Positions 8,339-16,896 of a stretch of DNA of 64,000 nt are shown piece by piece (the first letter of the stretch is position 1; each line of letters begins with the position of its first letter). The notes under the pieces were generated by a model. It was not told the origin of the DNA. It worked only from the letters and a program-made list of their open reading frames with translations, and made no database searches. Origin of the DNA: Uliginosibacterium paludis (GTDB lineage Bacteria > Pseudomonadota > Gammaproteobacteria > Burkholderiales > Rhodocyclaceae); assembly GCF_039631355.1 (NCBI RefSeq), contig NZ_JBDIVF010000002.1, positions 558,001 through 622,000 of the forward strand, read 5' to 3'. Made by a program: the position numbers and the translations under genes.

Positions 8339-8929
8339 TCAGCCGGACTGCAGCAACTCGCGGGTACGCGCCAGCGCACCCTCGAAAGCCGTGCTGTCGC
8401 GACGCAGCTTTGCCAGCAGCGAGGCGCCCAGCCAGAGTTCATAGAAGGTTTCGGCGAGCGCGGTGGCGGACTGCCGATTGCCGATCGAACTGTCACGCTG
8501 TCCTTCGGCCACCCAGTCTGCGAGCACGCCCAGCACGCGGCCGGTGCCGGCCAGCATGCGTTCGCGCATGGCGTCGGAGAGGTCGGCAATCTCCGCGCTG
8601 AGCTTCACGATCAGGCAGTACAGCGCGGCGTCTTCGCCCCGCTGGGTTTCCGTCCAGCGCTCGCAGTAGGTCTCGAGCCGCTGTGCACCGGTGAGGCCGG
8701 AGGCCTGTGCCAGGGCATCGAGCCGGTTCAGGTAGTCGTCGAAATAGTGGTCCAGCAGGGCGATGCCGAAAACTTCCTTCGATGCGAAGTAGTGATAGAA
8801 GGAACCCTTGGGCACACCGGCCGTGGTGAGCAGTTCGGCAAGCCCGACGCCCACGAAGCCTTTCGTGGCGACAAGGCGCTGGCCGCAATCGAGGATGTGC
8901 TGACGGGTATCGGGGCGTTCGCTGTTCAT
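8339..8929 (-). CDS. TetR family transcriptional regulator (electrophile/oxidant sensor candidate)
   Basis: 196 residues. The N-terminal HTH is typical: TRQHILDCGQRLVATKGFVGVGLAELLTTAGVPKGSFYHYFASKEVF (residues about 8-54). The C-terminal domain has Cys residues in YCERW and ALYCLIVKL that could sense electrophiles, as in NemR/AcuR-like proteins. It lies upstream of and in the same direction as ohr, the DJ-1-like gene and the nitroreductase gene. A palindromic site, TAGACCGGTCGTCTA, lies 22 bp before its start, consistent with autoregulation. The inducer is unknown. Confidence 0.88.
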   Translation of the reverse strand: MNSERPDTRQHILDCGQRLVATKGFVGVGLAELLTTAGVPKGSFYHYFASKEVFGIALLDHYFDDYLNRLDALAQASGLTGAQRLETYCERWTETQRGEDAALYCLIVKLSAEIADLSDAMRERMLAGTGRVLGVLADWVAEGQRDSSIGNRQSATALAETFYELWLGASLLAKLRRDSTAFEGALARTRELLQSG

Positions 8930-9636
8930 GGGACGAACTGTAGCGCTGATTAGACCGGTCGTCTAGTGCCTTGTGAAAATTTCTGCAAACCGCCTTTCCC
9001 GCGTTCGGCTCGGTTCTTCCGACCCCGACCCCGACCCGACCGGCCCGGCCCGACCCGGCCCGGCCCGGCGCCGCGCGGCAAGGCCCTGAACCCGGCCAGA
9101 GCCCCACCGGTGCGGCTCTGGCCGGATGGCCGTCGGGCACGAGATAGCCGGGGCCGCGCTCCCTGCGTCCGCTTTGCCGCGGCGCGCTGGGCAGCATCCG
9201 GCGGCATGCGTCGGACGGCGACCCGCTTTCCGGAGGGCTGGCGGCGCGTCGGGGCAGGGAGCAACGGCAGTGTGTGGGCCTGATCGACGCGTGCCTTCCC
9301 GGCGTTTGCCGGGTGGGGGGCGACGGTGCTCGAAAGCTGGCGATGCCGAAGCCTGTCCTGAGCTGACTGCCTTGAATTGCTTGTCATGACAGGTGGGTTT
9401 ACCCGAATCACCATCGCTTTTCAGGTGAAACCTGTTGCACGGTGCTTTTGCGCTCTGCTGCCTGATGAATGCTGGGCTGGCGGGGTGTGTTGCTGACGCG
9501 AGACAGCATTCCTGCTTCATCGCAACCTGTCATACAAATCTTGCCGCTTGTCATTGACCGGCCGGAATTGCGCTTCCTATAGTGCGTGGCCGGTATGTGG
9601 TCTGCATGCCGGCCATACAAGGAGGAGACCGGTTTC
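8930..9636. other. Long intergenic region with no credible gene
   Basis: 707 bp between the divergent tetR and GH28 genes. It holds the TetR operator at 8951-8965, then a low-complexity tract of CCCGACC/CGGCCCGG units at about 9018-9075, then unremarkable sequence. Near the GH28 gene three short motifs resembling TTGTCATGACA/TGTCATACAA occur around 9380, 9527 and 9548. They may be regulator sites, but this is speculative. GH28 translation begins after AAGGAGGAGACC. Open frames here are short and show no recognisable protein. Confidence 0.6.
8951..8965. promoter_or_regulatory. Candidate TetR autoregulatory operator
   Basis: TAGACCGGTCGTCTA is an inverted repeat (TAGAC, 5-bp centre, GTCTA) located 22 bp upstream of the tetR start. 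Its core TAGACCGGTCG recurs at 8257-8267 ahead of ohr. Confidence 0.72.
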
Positions 9637-11028
9637 ATGCGTATCACCCGGAAGTACCCGCTGCTCGCGGCCTGCGTGCTGCTGGCGGCCAGTTCGTTCA
9701 GCCTGCCCGCCGCTGCGGCAGCCAATGTGAAGATTCCTGCAAAGGTCTGCGATGTCACCGCCTATGGTGCGGATGGCGAACGCCAGCAGATCCAGCTCAA
9801 TACCGAGCCTTTCCAGAAGGCGATTGATGACTGCGCGGCAGCCGGCGGCGGCACGGTGCGCGTGCCGGCCGGCAACTATCTGGTGGCCCCGCTGCAGCTC
9901 CGGAGCAACGTGCGCCTGCAGCTGGAGAAGAACGCCACCATCGTGGCCTCCACCGTCGAATCGAGCTATCGCGCGACGCCGGAAACCAAGTCCGGCGAGG
10001 CCGAGAATGGCTGGCTGCCCTTCATCAGCGTGGCGAACGCCGAGAACGTGGCGATCACCGGCGAAGGCACCATCGACGGCCAGGGCGCGGTGTGGTGGGA
10101 GCGCTACCGCGCCAATGTGCGTGAAACGCCGGCGCGACGCGCCTCGACCGACCGGCCGCGCCTGATCTATGTGAAGAACAGCCGCAACGTGCTGATCGAG
10201 GGTGTGAGCCTCGTCAATTCGCCGAGCTTCCATGTGGTGCTGCGCTACAGCGAGGATGTGGACGTGACCCGCACCCGCATCGCCACGCCCTGGCATGCGC
10301 CGAATACCGACGCGATCGACCCGATCGATTCGCGCCGGGTGCGCATCACCTGGAATGACATCGACAACAACGACGACCATGTCGCGATCAAGGCCGAGAA
10401 GGCTGATCCGAAATATCCTGATGGCGTAACGTCAGACATCTACATCGCGCACAACACCCTGCGCCAGGGGCGTGGCATCTCGATCGGCAGCGAGTCCTCG
10501 GGCGGGGTGAACAATGTGCTGGTCGAGCACAACAGCTTCATCGGCTCGATGTACGGCCTGCGCATCAAGAGCCCGCGCGGCAAGGGCGGCAGGGTCAGCA
10601 ACGTGATCTACCGCGACACGAAGATGGTCGACGTGGGCGTGCCCCTGGTGTTCTCCGGCTACTACAAGGGGGCGCCGAACGATCAGGCCGAGCTCGATCG
10701 CGCCCTGGCCGAAGGCGGCTTCGTGGTGGGCGACCAGCTCTATCCGGCAGACACCGACCCGGCCCAGCCTTTCGATGCGGTGAAGACTCCGCACTTCAGC
10801 CACATCGCGGTGAGCAATCTGGTGTCGACCGGGAAGAGCCGCGCCGCCGGTTACATCGTGGGCGTGCCGGAGGCGGCGATCACCGATTTCCGCTTCGAGA
10901 ACGTGAAGATCGAGGCCGACAAGGGCCTGCTGATCCGCAACGCGTCGGTGCAGGGTCGCAAGTTCGAGGTGCGCGCGCGTCAGGGCGAAGCCTTCATCCT
11001 GCAGAAGGACGCCAAGCTGCAGCGCTGA
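9637..11028 (+). CDS. Secreted glycoside hydrolase family 28 protein (polygalacturonase-like) with variant active-site motif
   Basis: 463 residues from the ATG at 9637, which follows a strong AAGGAGGAGACC ribosome site. The signal peptide ends near LPAAAAA. GH28 landmarks are present: NTD at 223-225 (PNTDAIDPIDS), the catalytic DD at 246-247 (NNDDHVAIK) and RIK at 309-311 (YGLRIKS). The usual GHG motif reads GRG at 278-280 (QGRGISIGSES), so the canonical histidine is an arginine encoded by CGT. The enzyme probably acts on galacturonan or a decorated pectin fragment outside the cytoplasm. The substitution may mark a subfamily or altered specificity. A terminator follows at once. Confidence 0.9.
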   Translation: MRITRKYPLLAACVLLAASSFSLPAAAAANVKIPAKVCDVTAYGADGERQQIQLNTEPFQKAIDDCAAAGGGTVRVPAGNYLVAPLQLRSNVRLQLEKNATIVASTVESSYRATPETKSGEAENGWLPFISVANAENVAITGEGTIDGQGAVWWERYRANVRETPARRASTDRPRLIYVKNSRNVLIEGVSLVNSPSFHVVLRYSEDVDVTRTRIATPWHAPNTDAIDPIDSRRVRITWNDIDNNDDHVAIKAEKADPKYPDGVTSDIYIAHNTLRQGRGISIGSESSGGVNNVLVEHNSFIGSMYGLRIKSPRGKGGRVSNVIYRDTKMVDVGVPLVFSGYYKGAPNDQAELDRALAEGGFVVGDQLYPADTDPAQPFDAVKTPHFSHIAVSNLVSTGKSRAAGYIVGVPEAAITDFRFENVKIEADKGLLIRNASVQGRKFEVRARQGEAFILQKDAKLQR

Positions 11029-11045
11029 GCCGGCCTGCCGCCCAG

Positions 11046-11077
11046 GCCCCTGTCCGCGCAAGCGGCAGGGGCTTTTT
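11046..11077 (+). terminator. Intrinsic terminator after GH28 gene
   Basis: Stem GCCCCTGTCCGC / GCGGCAGGGGC with a GCAA loop and one bulged T, followed directly by five T residues. Confidence 0.85.
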
Positions 11078-11133
11078 CATGTCCACTCTCCTGTAAGCTC
11101 TCCCGGCTCCTTTCCCGTCATGACAGGAACATC

Positions 11134-12489
11134 ATGAACGACAACTGCCGGATTCCCTTTGCCCAGGCCCTGCGCTTCTGGCTCAAGCTGGGCTTCATCA
11201 GTTTCGGCGGGCCGGCCGGGCAGATCGCGATCATGCACCGGGAGCTGGTCGAGCGCCGCCGCTGGATTTCGGAGCGCCGTTTCCTGCATGCACTCAACTA
11301 CTGCATGCTGCTGCCCGGGCCGGAAGCCCAGCAGCTGGCGACCTATCTCGGCTGGCTGATGCACCGCTCCGCGGGCGGCGTGGCTGCCGGCCTGCTCTTC
11401 GTGCTGCCGGCACTGCTGATCCTCATCGCGCTGTCATGGCTCTACATGGCCTGGGGCCAGCATCCGCTGGTGGCCGGCATGTTCTACGGCATCAAGCCCG
11501 CGGTCTGCGCCATCGTGCTCCAGGCCGCCTGGCGCATCGGCGGGCGCACCTTGCACAACCGCTGGATGTGGGCCCTCGCGGTGGCGGCCTTCCTCGCGCT
11601 GGCGGCAGCTCAGCTGCCTTTCCCCCTGATTCTCGGTGTGGCGGCGGTGCTCGGCTGGCTGGGCGGCCGCTGGCGGCCGGCACTCTTCCGCGGGGCGGAG
11701 TCGCACCGCGCGGCGAGCGTGGTCCATGCGCCGGCATTGATCGACGACGACACGCCGACGCCGGCGCATGCCCGCTTCCGCTGGCGCCGGCTGGTGGGCG
11801 TGCTGCTTGCCGGCGCCCTGCTCTGGATCATGCCGATGGCATTGCTGGTGGCGCTGGCCGGCCCGCAGCATGTGCTGACCCAGAGCGCCGGCTTCTTCAC
11901 CCGCGCCGCGCTGCTCACCTTTGGCGGGGCCTACGCGGTGCTGCCCTATGTGTATCAGGGCGCCGTGCTGCATTACGGCTGGCTCAGTGCCACGCAGATG
12001 ATCGACGGCCTCGCGCTGGGCGAGACCACGCCGGGCCCGCTGATCATGGTGGTGGCCTTCGTGGGTTTTGCAGCGGGCTGGAACGAGGCGCTGACCCAGG
12101 CAAGCGGCGCCTTCCTGTCCGGGCCGGCGGTGATTTTCATGGCGATTGCCGGGGCCTGCGTGGCCACCTGGTTCACCTTCCTGCCTTCTTTCGTGTTCAT
12201 CCTGGCGGGTGGTCCGCTGGTGGAATCCACCCGCAACACGCCCGCCTTCACTGCCCCGCTGACCGCGATCACCGCCGCGGTGGTGGGGGTGATCCTGAGC
12301 CTCGCGCTCTTTTTTGCCTGGCATGTGTTCTGGCCCGCCGGCTTCGCGGCGCCGCCGGACTTCATCGCGATGGCGCTCGCCTTGCTGGCGGGCCTGGCAC
12401 TGATGCGCTGGCGGGTGTCGGTGATCGCGGTGATTGCCGCCTGCGCGGGATCCGGCCTGTTGCTGAGCCTGCTGGCGCGCGGCGTCTAG
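11134..12489 (+). CDS. chrA: Chromate transporter, CHR family, two-domain long form
   Basis: 451 residues, matching the bidomain form of ChrA. The N-terminal repeat opens with FWLKLGFISFGGPAGQIAIMHRELVERRRWISERRFLHALNYCMLLPGPEAQQLATYLGW, the CHR signature. The second half repeats the pattern inverted (FFTRAALLTFGGAYAVLPYVYQGAV, then DGLALGETTPGPLIMVVAFVGF). About ten to twelve membrane segments are visible. It exports chromate from the cytoplasm using the membrane potential. No ChrB regulator is adjacent. It overlaps the convergent SGNH gene by 4 bp. Confidence 0.94.
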   Translation: MNDNCRIPFAQALRFWLKLGFISFGGPAGQIAIMHRELVERRRWISERRFLHALNYCMLLPGPEAQQLATYLGWLMHRSAGGVAAGLLFVLPALLILIALSWLYMAWGQHPLVAGMFYGIKPAVCAIVLQAAWRIGGRTLHNRWMWALAVAAFLALAAAQLPFPLILGVAAVLGWLGGRWRPALFRGAESHRAASVVHAPALIDDDTPTPAHARFRWRRLVGVLLAGALLWIMPMALLVALAGPQHVLTQSAGFFTRAALLTFGGAYAVLPYVYQGAVLHYGWLSATQMIDGLALGETTPGPLIMVVAFVGFAAGWNEALTQASGAFLSGPAVIFMAIAGACVATWFTFLPSFVFILAGGPLVESTRNTPAFTAPLTAITAAVVGVILSLALFFAWHVFWPAGFAAPPDFIAMALALLAGLALMRWRVSVIAVIAACAGSGLLLSLLARGV

Positions 12490-13250
12490 ACGCCCGCTTC
12501 GCGGCGCAGCGCATCGGCCCACAGCGCATACCCGGCGTCGCCCGGATGCAGGCCATCGGCGGCGTGCATGCGCTCGGGCTCACGTGCAAAGGGGTCATCC
12601 TCGCGTTCGCGGAAAAGATCCACGTACAGCGCGCCGCTCTCCCGCGCCACGGCCTTGCCGATGTCATGCAGGTCGCGCGAGCGCTCGGTCATCCACCAGG
12701 AAAAGGGCGCGAAGAGCAGCGGGATGTTGCCGATGTTGCCCGGCGGCATCAGGATCACGCGCGGTGCGATGCGGGCCGCCTGATGCGTTGCGGCGAGCAG
12801 GCTGTCGTGCAGCTCGTCGCGGCCGGTGAGGCGCAGCACGTCATGGCTGCCGCACATGATCAGCACCGTGTCCTGCGGGCTGGCGCCCTCCAGCTGCGCT
12901 GGCAGCGCTTCGCATTTCGCGCCGCTGCGTGCCCGGTTCTCGATGCGCCAGTCGGGATGGCGACTTGCGATCCAGCCCGCCACCGAGTGGGAAGGCGTGC
13001 TCGCGCCGGTGCCGACGCCGGTGCTGTCGCCCACGATCAGCAGGCGATGGATCGCGCCGGGCGGGTCGGCCTGCAGGGGCTGGGCGTTGCGGGCGAGGCT
13101 GGCGGCGGTCTGCAGGCGCGAGAGCGCGCAGCCGCTGCTGATCAGCACCAGGCCCACCAGCATCGCCAGCACGCGGCGCCCGGAATGCTTGCGGGGAGAA
13201 GGGGCGGCGAGGCCGGCAGGGCGCCGGAGGGCAGACGGGGGGGCGGGCAT
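12486..13250 (-). CDS. SGNH/GDSL hydrolase family lipoprotein or secreted protein
   Basis: 254 residues from the ATG at 13250. After a basic start, a hydrophobic stretch ends in LVLISSGCALSRL, a lipobox-like sequence, so the protein is probably a membrane-anchored lipoprotein. SGNH block I is LLIVGDSTGVGTGAS (nucleophile Ser). The block III region is LIMCGSHDVLRLTG, where the usual Asn of GxND is a His. Block V is DGLHPGDAGYALWA with the catalytic Asp and His. It is probably an esterase or acyl hydrolase acting on an envelope or extracellular ester. The longer frame to 13424 adds Arg/Pro-rich sequence and was rejected. Confidence 0.83.
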   Translation of the reverse strand: MPAPPSALRRPAGLAAPSPRKHSGRRVLAMLVGLVLISSGCALSRLQTAASLARNAQPLQADPPGAIHRLLIVGDSTGVGTGASTPSHSVAGWIASRHPDWRIENRARSGAKCEALPAQLEGASPQDTVLIMCGSHDVLRLTGRDELHDSLLAATHQAARIAPRVILMPPGNIGNIPLLFAPFSWWMTERSRDLHDIGKAVARESGALYVDLFREREDDPFAREPERMHAADGLHPGDAGYALWADALRREAGV

Positions 13251-13357
13251 GGCAGACTCCTCAAGCCACTGGAATGGCTCAAGGATGGTCCGTGCGGGCG
13301 GGGCGGCCCATAGTCCGCCGCCGGGAGCGGCTGCCGGCCGCGTCCTACAGGGGGGGC

Positions 13358-15211
13358 TCAGGCCCCGGCGGTTTCGGTTTCGTCCAGCTCTTCGGCGAGG
13401 AAGCCGCCGCTCTGATGGGCCCACAGGCGGGCATACAGACCGCCCCGGGCGAGCAGTTCGGCGTGGCTGCCTTCTTCCACGATGCGGCCGCGATCGAGCA
13501 CGATCAGGCGATCCATCGCCGCGATGGTGGAGAGGCGGTGGGCGATGGCCACCACCGTCTTGCCTTCCATCAGGCGGTAGAGGCTGCCCTGGATGGCGGC
13601 TTCCACTTCCGAATCGAGCGCACTGGTGGCTTCGTCGAGCAGCAGGATGGGCGCGTCCTTGAGCATCACGCGCGCGATCGCCACCCGCTGGCGCTGGCCG
13701 CCGGAGAGCTTCACGCCACGCTCGCCCACATGCGCGTCATATCCCGAGCGGCCGGCCGGATCGGTCAGCCCCTGCACGAAGTCATGCGCCTCGGCACGGC
13801 GGGCGGCCGCGATCATCGCTTCGTCGTCCGCATCGGGGCGGCCATAGAGGATGTTGTCACGCACCGAGCGGTGCAGCAGCGAGGTGTCCTGCGTGACCAT
13901 GCCGACCCGCGCACGCAGGCTGTCCTGGGTGACGGCCGACACATCCTGTCCGTCGATCAGCACGCGGCCGCTTTCCACGTCATAGAAGCGCAGCAGCAGA
14001 TTCACGATGGTGGACTTGCCCGCGCCCGAGCGGCCGACCAGGCCGATCTTCTCGCCCGGGCGGATGGTGAGGTCCAGATGCTCGATGACCGGCTTCTCGC
14101 CGCCGTAGGAGAAGCTCACATCCTCGAAGCGGATCTCGCCGCGCGGCACTTCGAGCGCCGGCGCGCCGGCGCGGTCGGTTACCGCCTGATGGCGCGAGAG
14201 CGTGTTCATGCCGTCCTGTACCGTGCCGATGTGCTCGAAGAGCATGGCCATTTCCCACATGATCCAGTGCGAGATGCCGTTGAGCCGCATCGCCATCGCG
14301 GTGGCCGCGGCCACCGCACCGATGCCGATCTTGCCGCTCATCCACAGCCACAGCGAGAGCCCGATGGTGGCCGCCACCAGCAGCACATTGAGGGTGTGAT
14401 TGACGATCTGGAAGCCGCTCACCAGGCGCATCTGGCCATGCACGGTGCCGAGGAACTCATCCATCGCCGCGCGTGCGTAGGCTGCTTCGCGCTGGCCGTG
14501 CGAGAAGAGCTTCACCGTGGTGATGTTGGTGTAGGCGTCGGTAATGCGGCCGGTCATCAGCGAGCGGGCGTCGGCCTGGGTGCGGGCGGCCTCGCCCAGG
14601 CGCGGCACGTAGTAGCGCATCGCCAGCAGATAGAGCAGCAGCCAGCCGAGGAAGGGCGGCAGCAGCCAGGCATCGAAGCTGCCCGCGATCACCACCATCG
14701 TGCCGAAGTAGATGACGACGTAGACCAGGATGTCGGTCAGGATCATCACCGTGTCGCGCACCGCGAGCGCGGTCTGCATCACCTTGGTGGCGATGCGCCC
14801 GGCGAACTCGTCCTGATAGAAGCTCATGCTCTGGCCCAGCATCAGGCGGTGGAAATTCCAGCGCATGCGCATCGGGAAATTGCCCGCCAGGGTCTGGTGC
14901 TTGAGGAAGGTCTGCAGCGCCACCACGAAGGGGCTGGAGAAGAGCACCACCGCAAACGCGATCAGCGTGTTGCGCTCGCGCACGAGCAGTTCGGAAGGCG
15001 AGATCCGGCCGAGCCAGTCGACCAGATGGGCGAGCCCGGCATAGAGCAGGGCCTCGAAGGCGCCGATGAGCGCGGTGCAGGCCGCCATCACCAGGATGAG
15101 GCCGCGCAGGCCCTCGGTGCAGCCCCAGACGAAGCGCAGGAAATGCCTGGGCGGAGACGCCGGCGTGCGGGCCGGGTAGGGCGGAACGAGTCTTTCAAAA
15201 AAGCTGTACAC
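13358..15211 (-). CDS. ABC transporter, fused permease and ATPase (type IV exporter half-transporter)
   Basis: 617 residues. Six membrane segments occupy about residues 35-310, starting with ILVMAACTALIGAFEALLYAG. The ATPase follows: Walker A GRSGAGKST, the Q-loop near GMVTQDTSL, signature LSGGQRQRVAIARVML, Walker B APILLLDEATSALD, and H-loop AIAHRLST. It works as a homodimer or heterodimer in the inner membrane. Lipid, drug or peptide export are all possible, and nothing nearby identifies the substrate. It looks monocistronic, with about 370 bp separating it from the divergent PL3 lyase. Confidence 0.92.
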   Translation of the reverse strand: MYSFFERLVPPYPARTPASPPRHFLRFVWGCTEGLRGLILVMAACTALIGAFEALLYAGLAHLVDWLGRISPSELLVRERNTLIAFAVVLFSSPFVVALQTFLKHQTLAGNFPMRMRWNFHRLMLGQSMSFYQDEFAGRIATKVMQTALAVRDTVMILTDILVYVVIYFGTMVVIAGSFDAWLLPPFLGWLLLYLLAMRYYVPRLGEAARTQADARSLMTGRITDAYTNITTVKLFSHGQREAAYARAAMDEFLGTVHGQMRLVSGFQIVNHTLNVLLVAATIGLSLWLWMSGKIGIGAVAAATAMAMRLNGISHWIMWEMAMLFEHIGTVQDGMNTLSRHQAVTDRAGAPALEVPRGEIRFEDVSFSYGGEKPVIEHLDLTIRPGEKIGLVGRSGAGKSTIVNLLLRFYDVESGRVLIDGQDVSAVTQDSLRARVGMVTQDTSLLHRSVRDNILYGRPDADDEAMIAAARRAEAHDFVQGLTDPAGRSGYDAHVGERGVKLSGGQRQRVAIARVMLKDAPILLLDEATSALDSEVEAAIQGSLYRLMEGKTVVAIAHRLSTIAAMDRLIVLDRGRIVEEGSHAELLARGGLYARLWAHQSGGFLAEELDETETAGA

Positions 15212-15580
15212 GGAAAACTCCAGTGCCGGCTCGGGCCGGTCGCGGGGGTGGCTGGCGGCTTCGGGCGTGCCGCACTGGCCTGGGGAGGCTCATTGTCGCA
15301 GCGAAGTGCGGCCGGAGCCACCGCAAGCTGATGCGCTGCAGCATGCCCGGTTGTGCAAATGTGTCGAAATTGATTTCATCTCCGCCCAATTTCCATACAA
15401 AAACCGGTTTCGACGATCTTTTCGGCACCGGATTCCGTGCCGCACTGCAAACGGCAGCCGGGTCGGGATGAACGGCCTTTCGGAAGCCTCATCCAGGGGC
15501 TACAACGTGCCTGCAGGGCTTGGGGTTAACCCACGACCCTGTGACAAGAAACATTCTTTGGACAAATTGGAGAAAGTCTC
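15212..15580. other. Divergent promoter region between ABC exporter and PL3 lyase
   Basis: 369 bp with no gene. The left half is GC-rich and the right half more AT-rich (15350-15420). It contains GAAATTGATTTC at about 15366-15377, an inverted repeat with arms GAAAT/ATTTC. This loosely resembles sites used by pectin-catabolism regulators but is too short to assign. GGAGAAAG lies just before the lyase ATG. Confidence 0.45.
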
Positions 15581-16288
15581 ATGCAATACGGAAAATTTCT
15601 TTTCGGCCTCATTCTGGCGGCTTCCGCATTCAGCGCCTCGGCAACCACCACCATCTCGGGCACCAAGGACTACGGCGGCGCCACCGTCGGCACCTCGTGT
15701 GACGGCCAATCCGAGAGCCAGCAGCCAGTGTTCTACCTGAAGGACGGCGCCACGCTCAAGAACGTGGTGCTCAAGGCCGGTGGCGCGGCCGATGGCGTGC
15801 ATTGCGCCGGCAGCTGCACGCTGAGCAATGTGAAGTGGGCGGATGTCTGCGAGGATGCCGCCACCATGAAAGGGGGATCAGGCAAGACCATGACGGTGAC
15901 CGGCGGCTCGGCCTACAAGGCGAGCGACAAGGTCTTCCAGCACAACGGCCTGGGCTCCACCATCAAGATCGGTGGCGGCTTCTATGCCGAAACGATCGGC
16001 AAGCTGTATCGCTCTTGCGGCAATTGTTCCAACAACGGCAGCGCCCGCTATGTGGTGATCGACAACGTGAAGCTCAATGGCGTGAGTGCCGGCGTGGTGG
16101 GCATCAACACCAACTACGGAGACAAGGCCACCATCACCAACCTCAAGATCAAGGGCTACAAGTCCGGCAGTCCGAAGGTGTGCGTGACCTACAAGGGTAA
16201 CAACAGCGGTGCCGAGCCGAGCAGCCTCGGCGAGAAGTGGAACACGTCCAACTGCGTCGTGAAGACCAGCGATGTAACGTCCTACTGA
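15581..16288 (+). CDS. Secreted pectate lyase, polysaccharide lyase family 3
   Basis: 235 residues with signal peptide MQYGKFLFGLILAASAFSASA. PL3 landmarks are all present: the ADGVHCAGSCTLSNVKWADVCEDAATMKG block, with cysteines and a Ca-binding acidic cluster, and KVFQHNGLGSTIKIGGG. GKLYRSCGNCSNNG and the Lys/Arg-containing C-terminal strands follow. The enzyme cleaves polygalacturonate or low-methylated pectin by beta-elimination and needs Ca. The catalytic domain stands alone, without linker or binding domain, unlike the PL1 at 47753. GGAGAAAG is a good ribosome site, and a terminator follows. Confidence 0.93.
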   Translation: MQYGKFLFGLILAASAFSASATTTISGTKDYGGATVGTSCDGQSESQQPVFYLKDGATLKNVVLKAGGAADGVHCAGSCTLSNVKWADVCEDAATMKGGSGKTMTVTGGSAYKASDKVFQHNGLGSTIKIGGGFYAETIGKLYRSCGNCSNNGSARYVVIDNVKLNGVSAGVVGINTNYGDKATITNLKIKGYKSGSPKVCVTYKGNNSGAEPSSLGEKWNTSNCVVKTSDVTSY

Positions 16289-16304
16289 GCCTTCCGCGTC
16301 TGAA

Positions 16305-16341
16305 GAAAGCCCCCGCCCGCGTTGCGCGGCGGGGGCTTTTT
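16305..16341 (+). terminator. Intrinsic terminator after PL3 lyase
   Basis: AAAGCCCCCGCC and GGCGGGGGCTTTTT arms around a CGCGTTGCGC centre. The A-run on the left lets it also serve the convergent response-regulator operon. Confidence 0.85.
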
Positions 16342-16344
16342 CAT

Positions 16345-16896
16345 TCAGTCGTCATCCAGCAGCACAGAGCCGTCCGGCCCCCAGTGCACGCGGGTGATGC
16401 CGGGCTCCACGCTCTCGAGTGCGCGGGCCTCGAACTCCGCGGCGCTGATCTCGCCGATATCGAGCCGCATCAGATCGGCCAGGCGCCGGTTCTCCAGCAT
16501 CAGCTCGCGCTGCGCCAGGCTTTGCCCGAGTGTGGCCATCAGCTCGTGATCGTTCCAGGGCTTGGAGATGAAGCGGTGAATGCAGGCGTCATTGATCGCG
16601 CGCTGCAGGCCGTTGAGATCGGCATAGCCCGAGAGGATCAGGCGCATCGCGTCCGGCTGCACGTCGCGCGCCGCGACCAGCAGGCTGACCCCGTCCATCT
16701 CCGGCATCCGGTAATCGCTCAGGATCAGGTCGAAGGGGGTGTGCAGGATCCGTCGCAAGGCTTCCGAGGGGCTGGTGAAGCATTCCGTTTCCAGATCGAA
16801 TACCCGTCCGGCATGGGTGCAGGGCACCTTGCGCAGCAGGCGCTGCAGCGCATTCAGAATACCGATTTCATCGTCGATCAGCAGGATCCTGCTCAT
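16345..16896 (-). CDS. Response regulator receiver protein (last gene of signalling operon)
   Basis: 183 residues. The REC domain spans about 1-135: acidic pocket LLIDDE, phospho-acceptor Asp in LILSDYRMPEMDG, switch Ser/Thr in LILSGYAD, and Lys in FISKPWND. The C-terminal 50 residues (LADLMRLDIGEISAAEFEARALESVEPG) carry no HTH or enzyme domain that I recognise. The SKPWND ending matches the REC domains of its operon partners. The start overlaps the REC-HD-GYP stop by 4 bases. It is probably a phosphate relay or output adaptor for the kinase at 18255-20057. Confidence 0.88.
   Translation of the reverse strand: MSRILLIDDEIGILNALQRLLRKVPCTHAGRVFDLETECFTSPSEALRRILHTPFDLILSDYRMPEMDGVSLLVAARDVQPDAMRLILSGYADLNGLQRAINDACIHRFISKPWNDHELMATLGQSLAQRELMLENRRLADLMRLDIGEISAAEFEARALESVEPGITRVHWGPDGSVLLDDD

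Noticed and set aside
9018..9075. CCCGACC/CGGCCCGG tract as a structured RNA or regulatory repeat
   Set aside because: Low-complexity GC tract without a consistent fold or conserved flanks; left as part of the intergenic region.
11436..13313. 625-codon plus-strand frame overlapping chrA and the SGNH gene
   Set aside because: Out of frame with chrA and antisense to the SGNH hydrolase; Arg/Gly/Pro-rich with no domain.
13274..15331. 685-codon plus-strand open frame
   Set aside because: It mirrors the ABC exporter, whose Walker and signature motifs lie on the other strand. The mirrored protein is His/Asp/Arg-rich without motifs.
15366..15377. GAAATTGATTTC as a KdgR-type operator for pectinase control
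   Set aside because: Too short, and I did not find the same motif ahead of the other pectinase genes.
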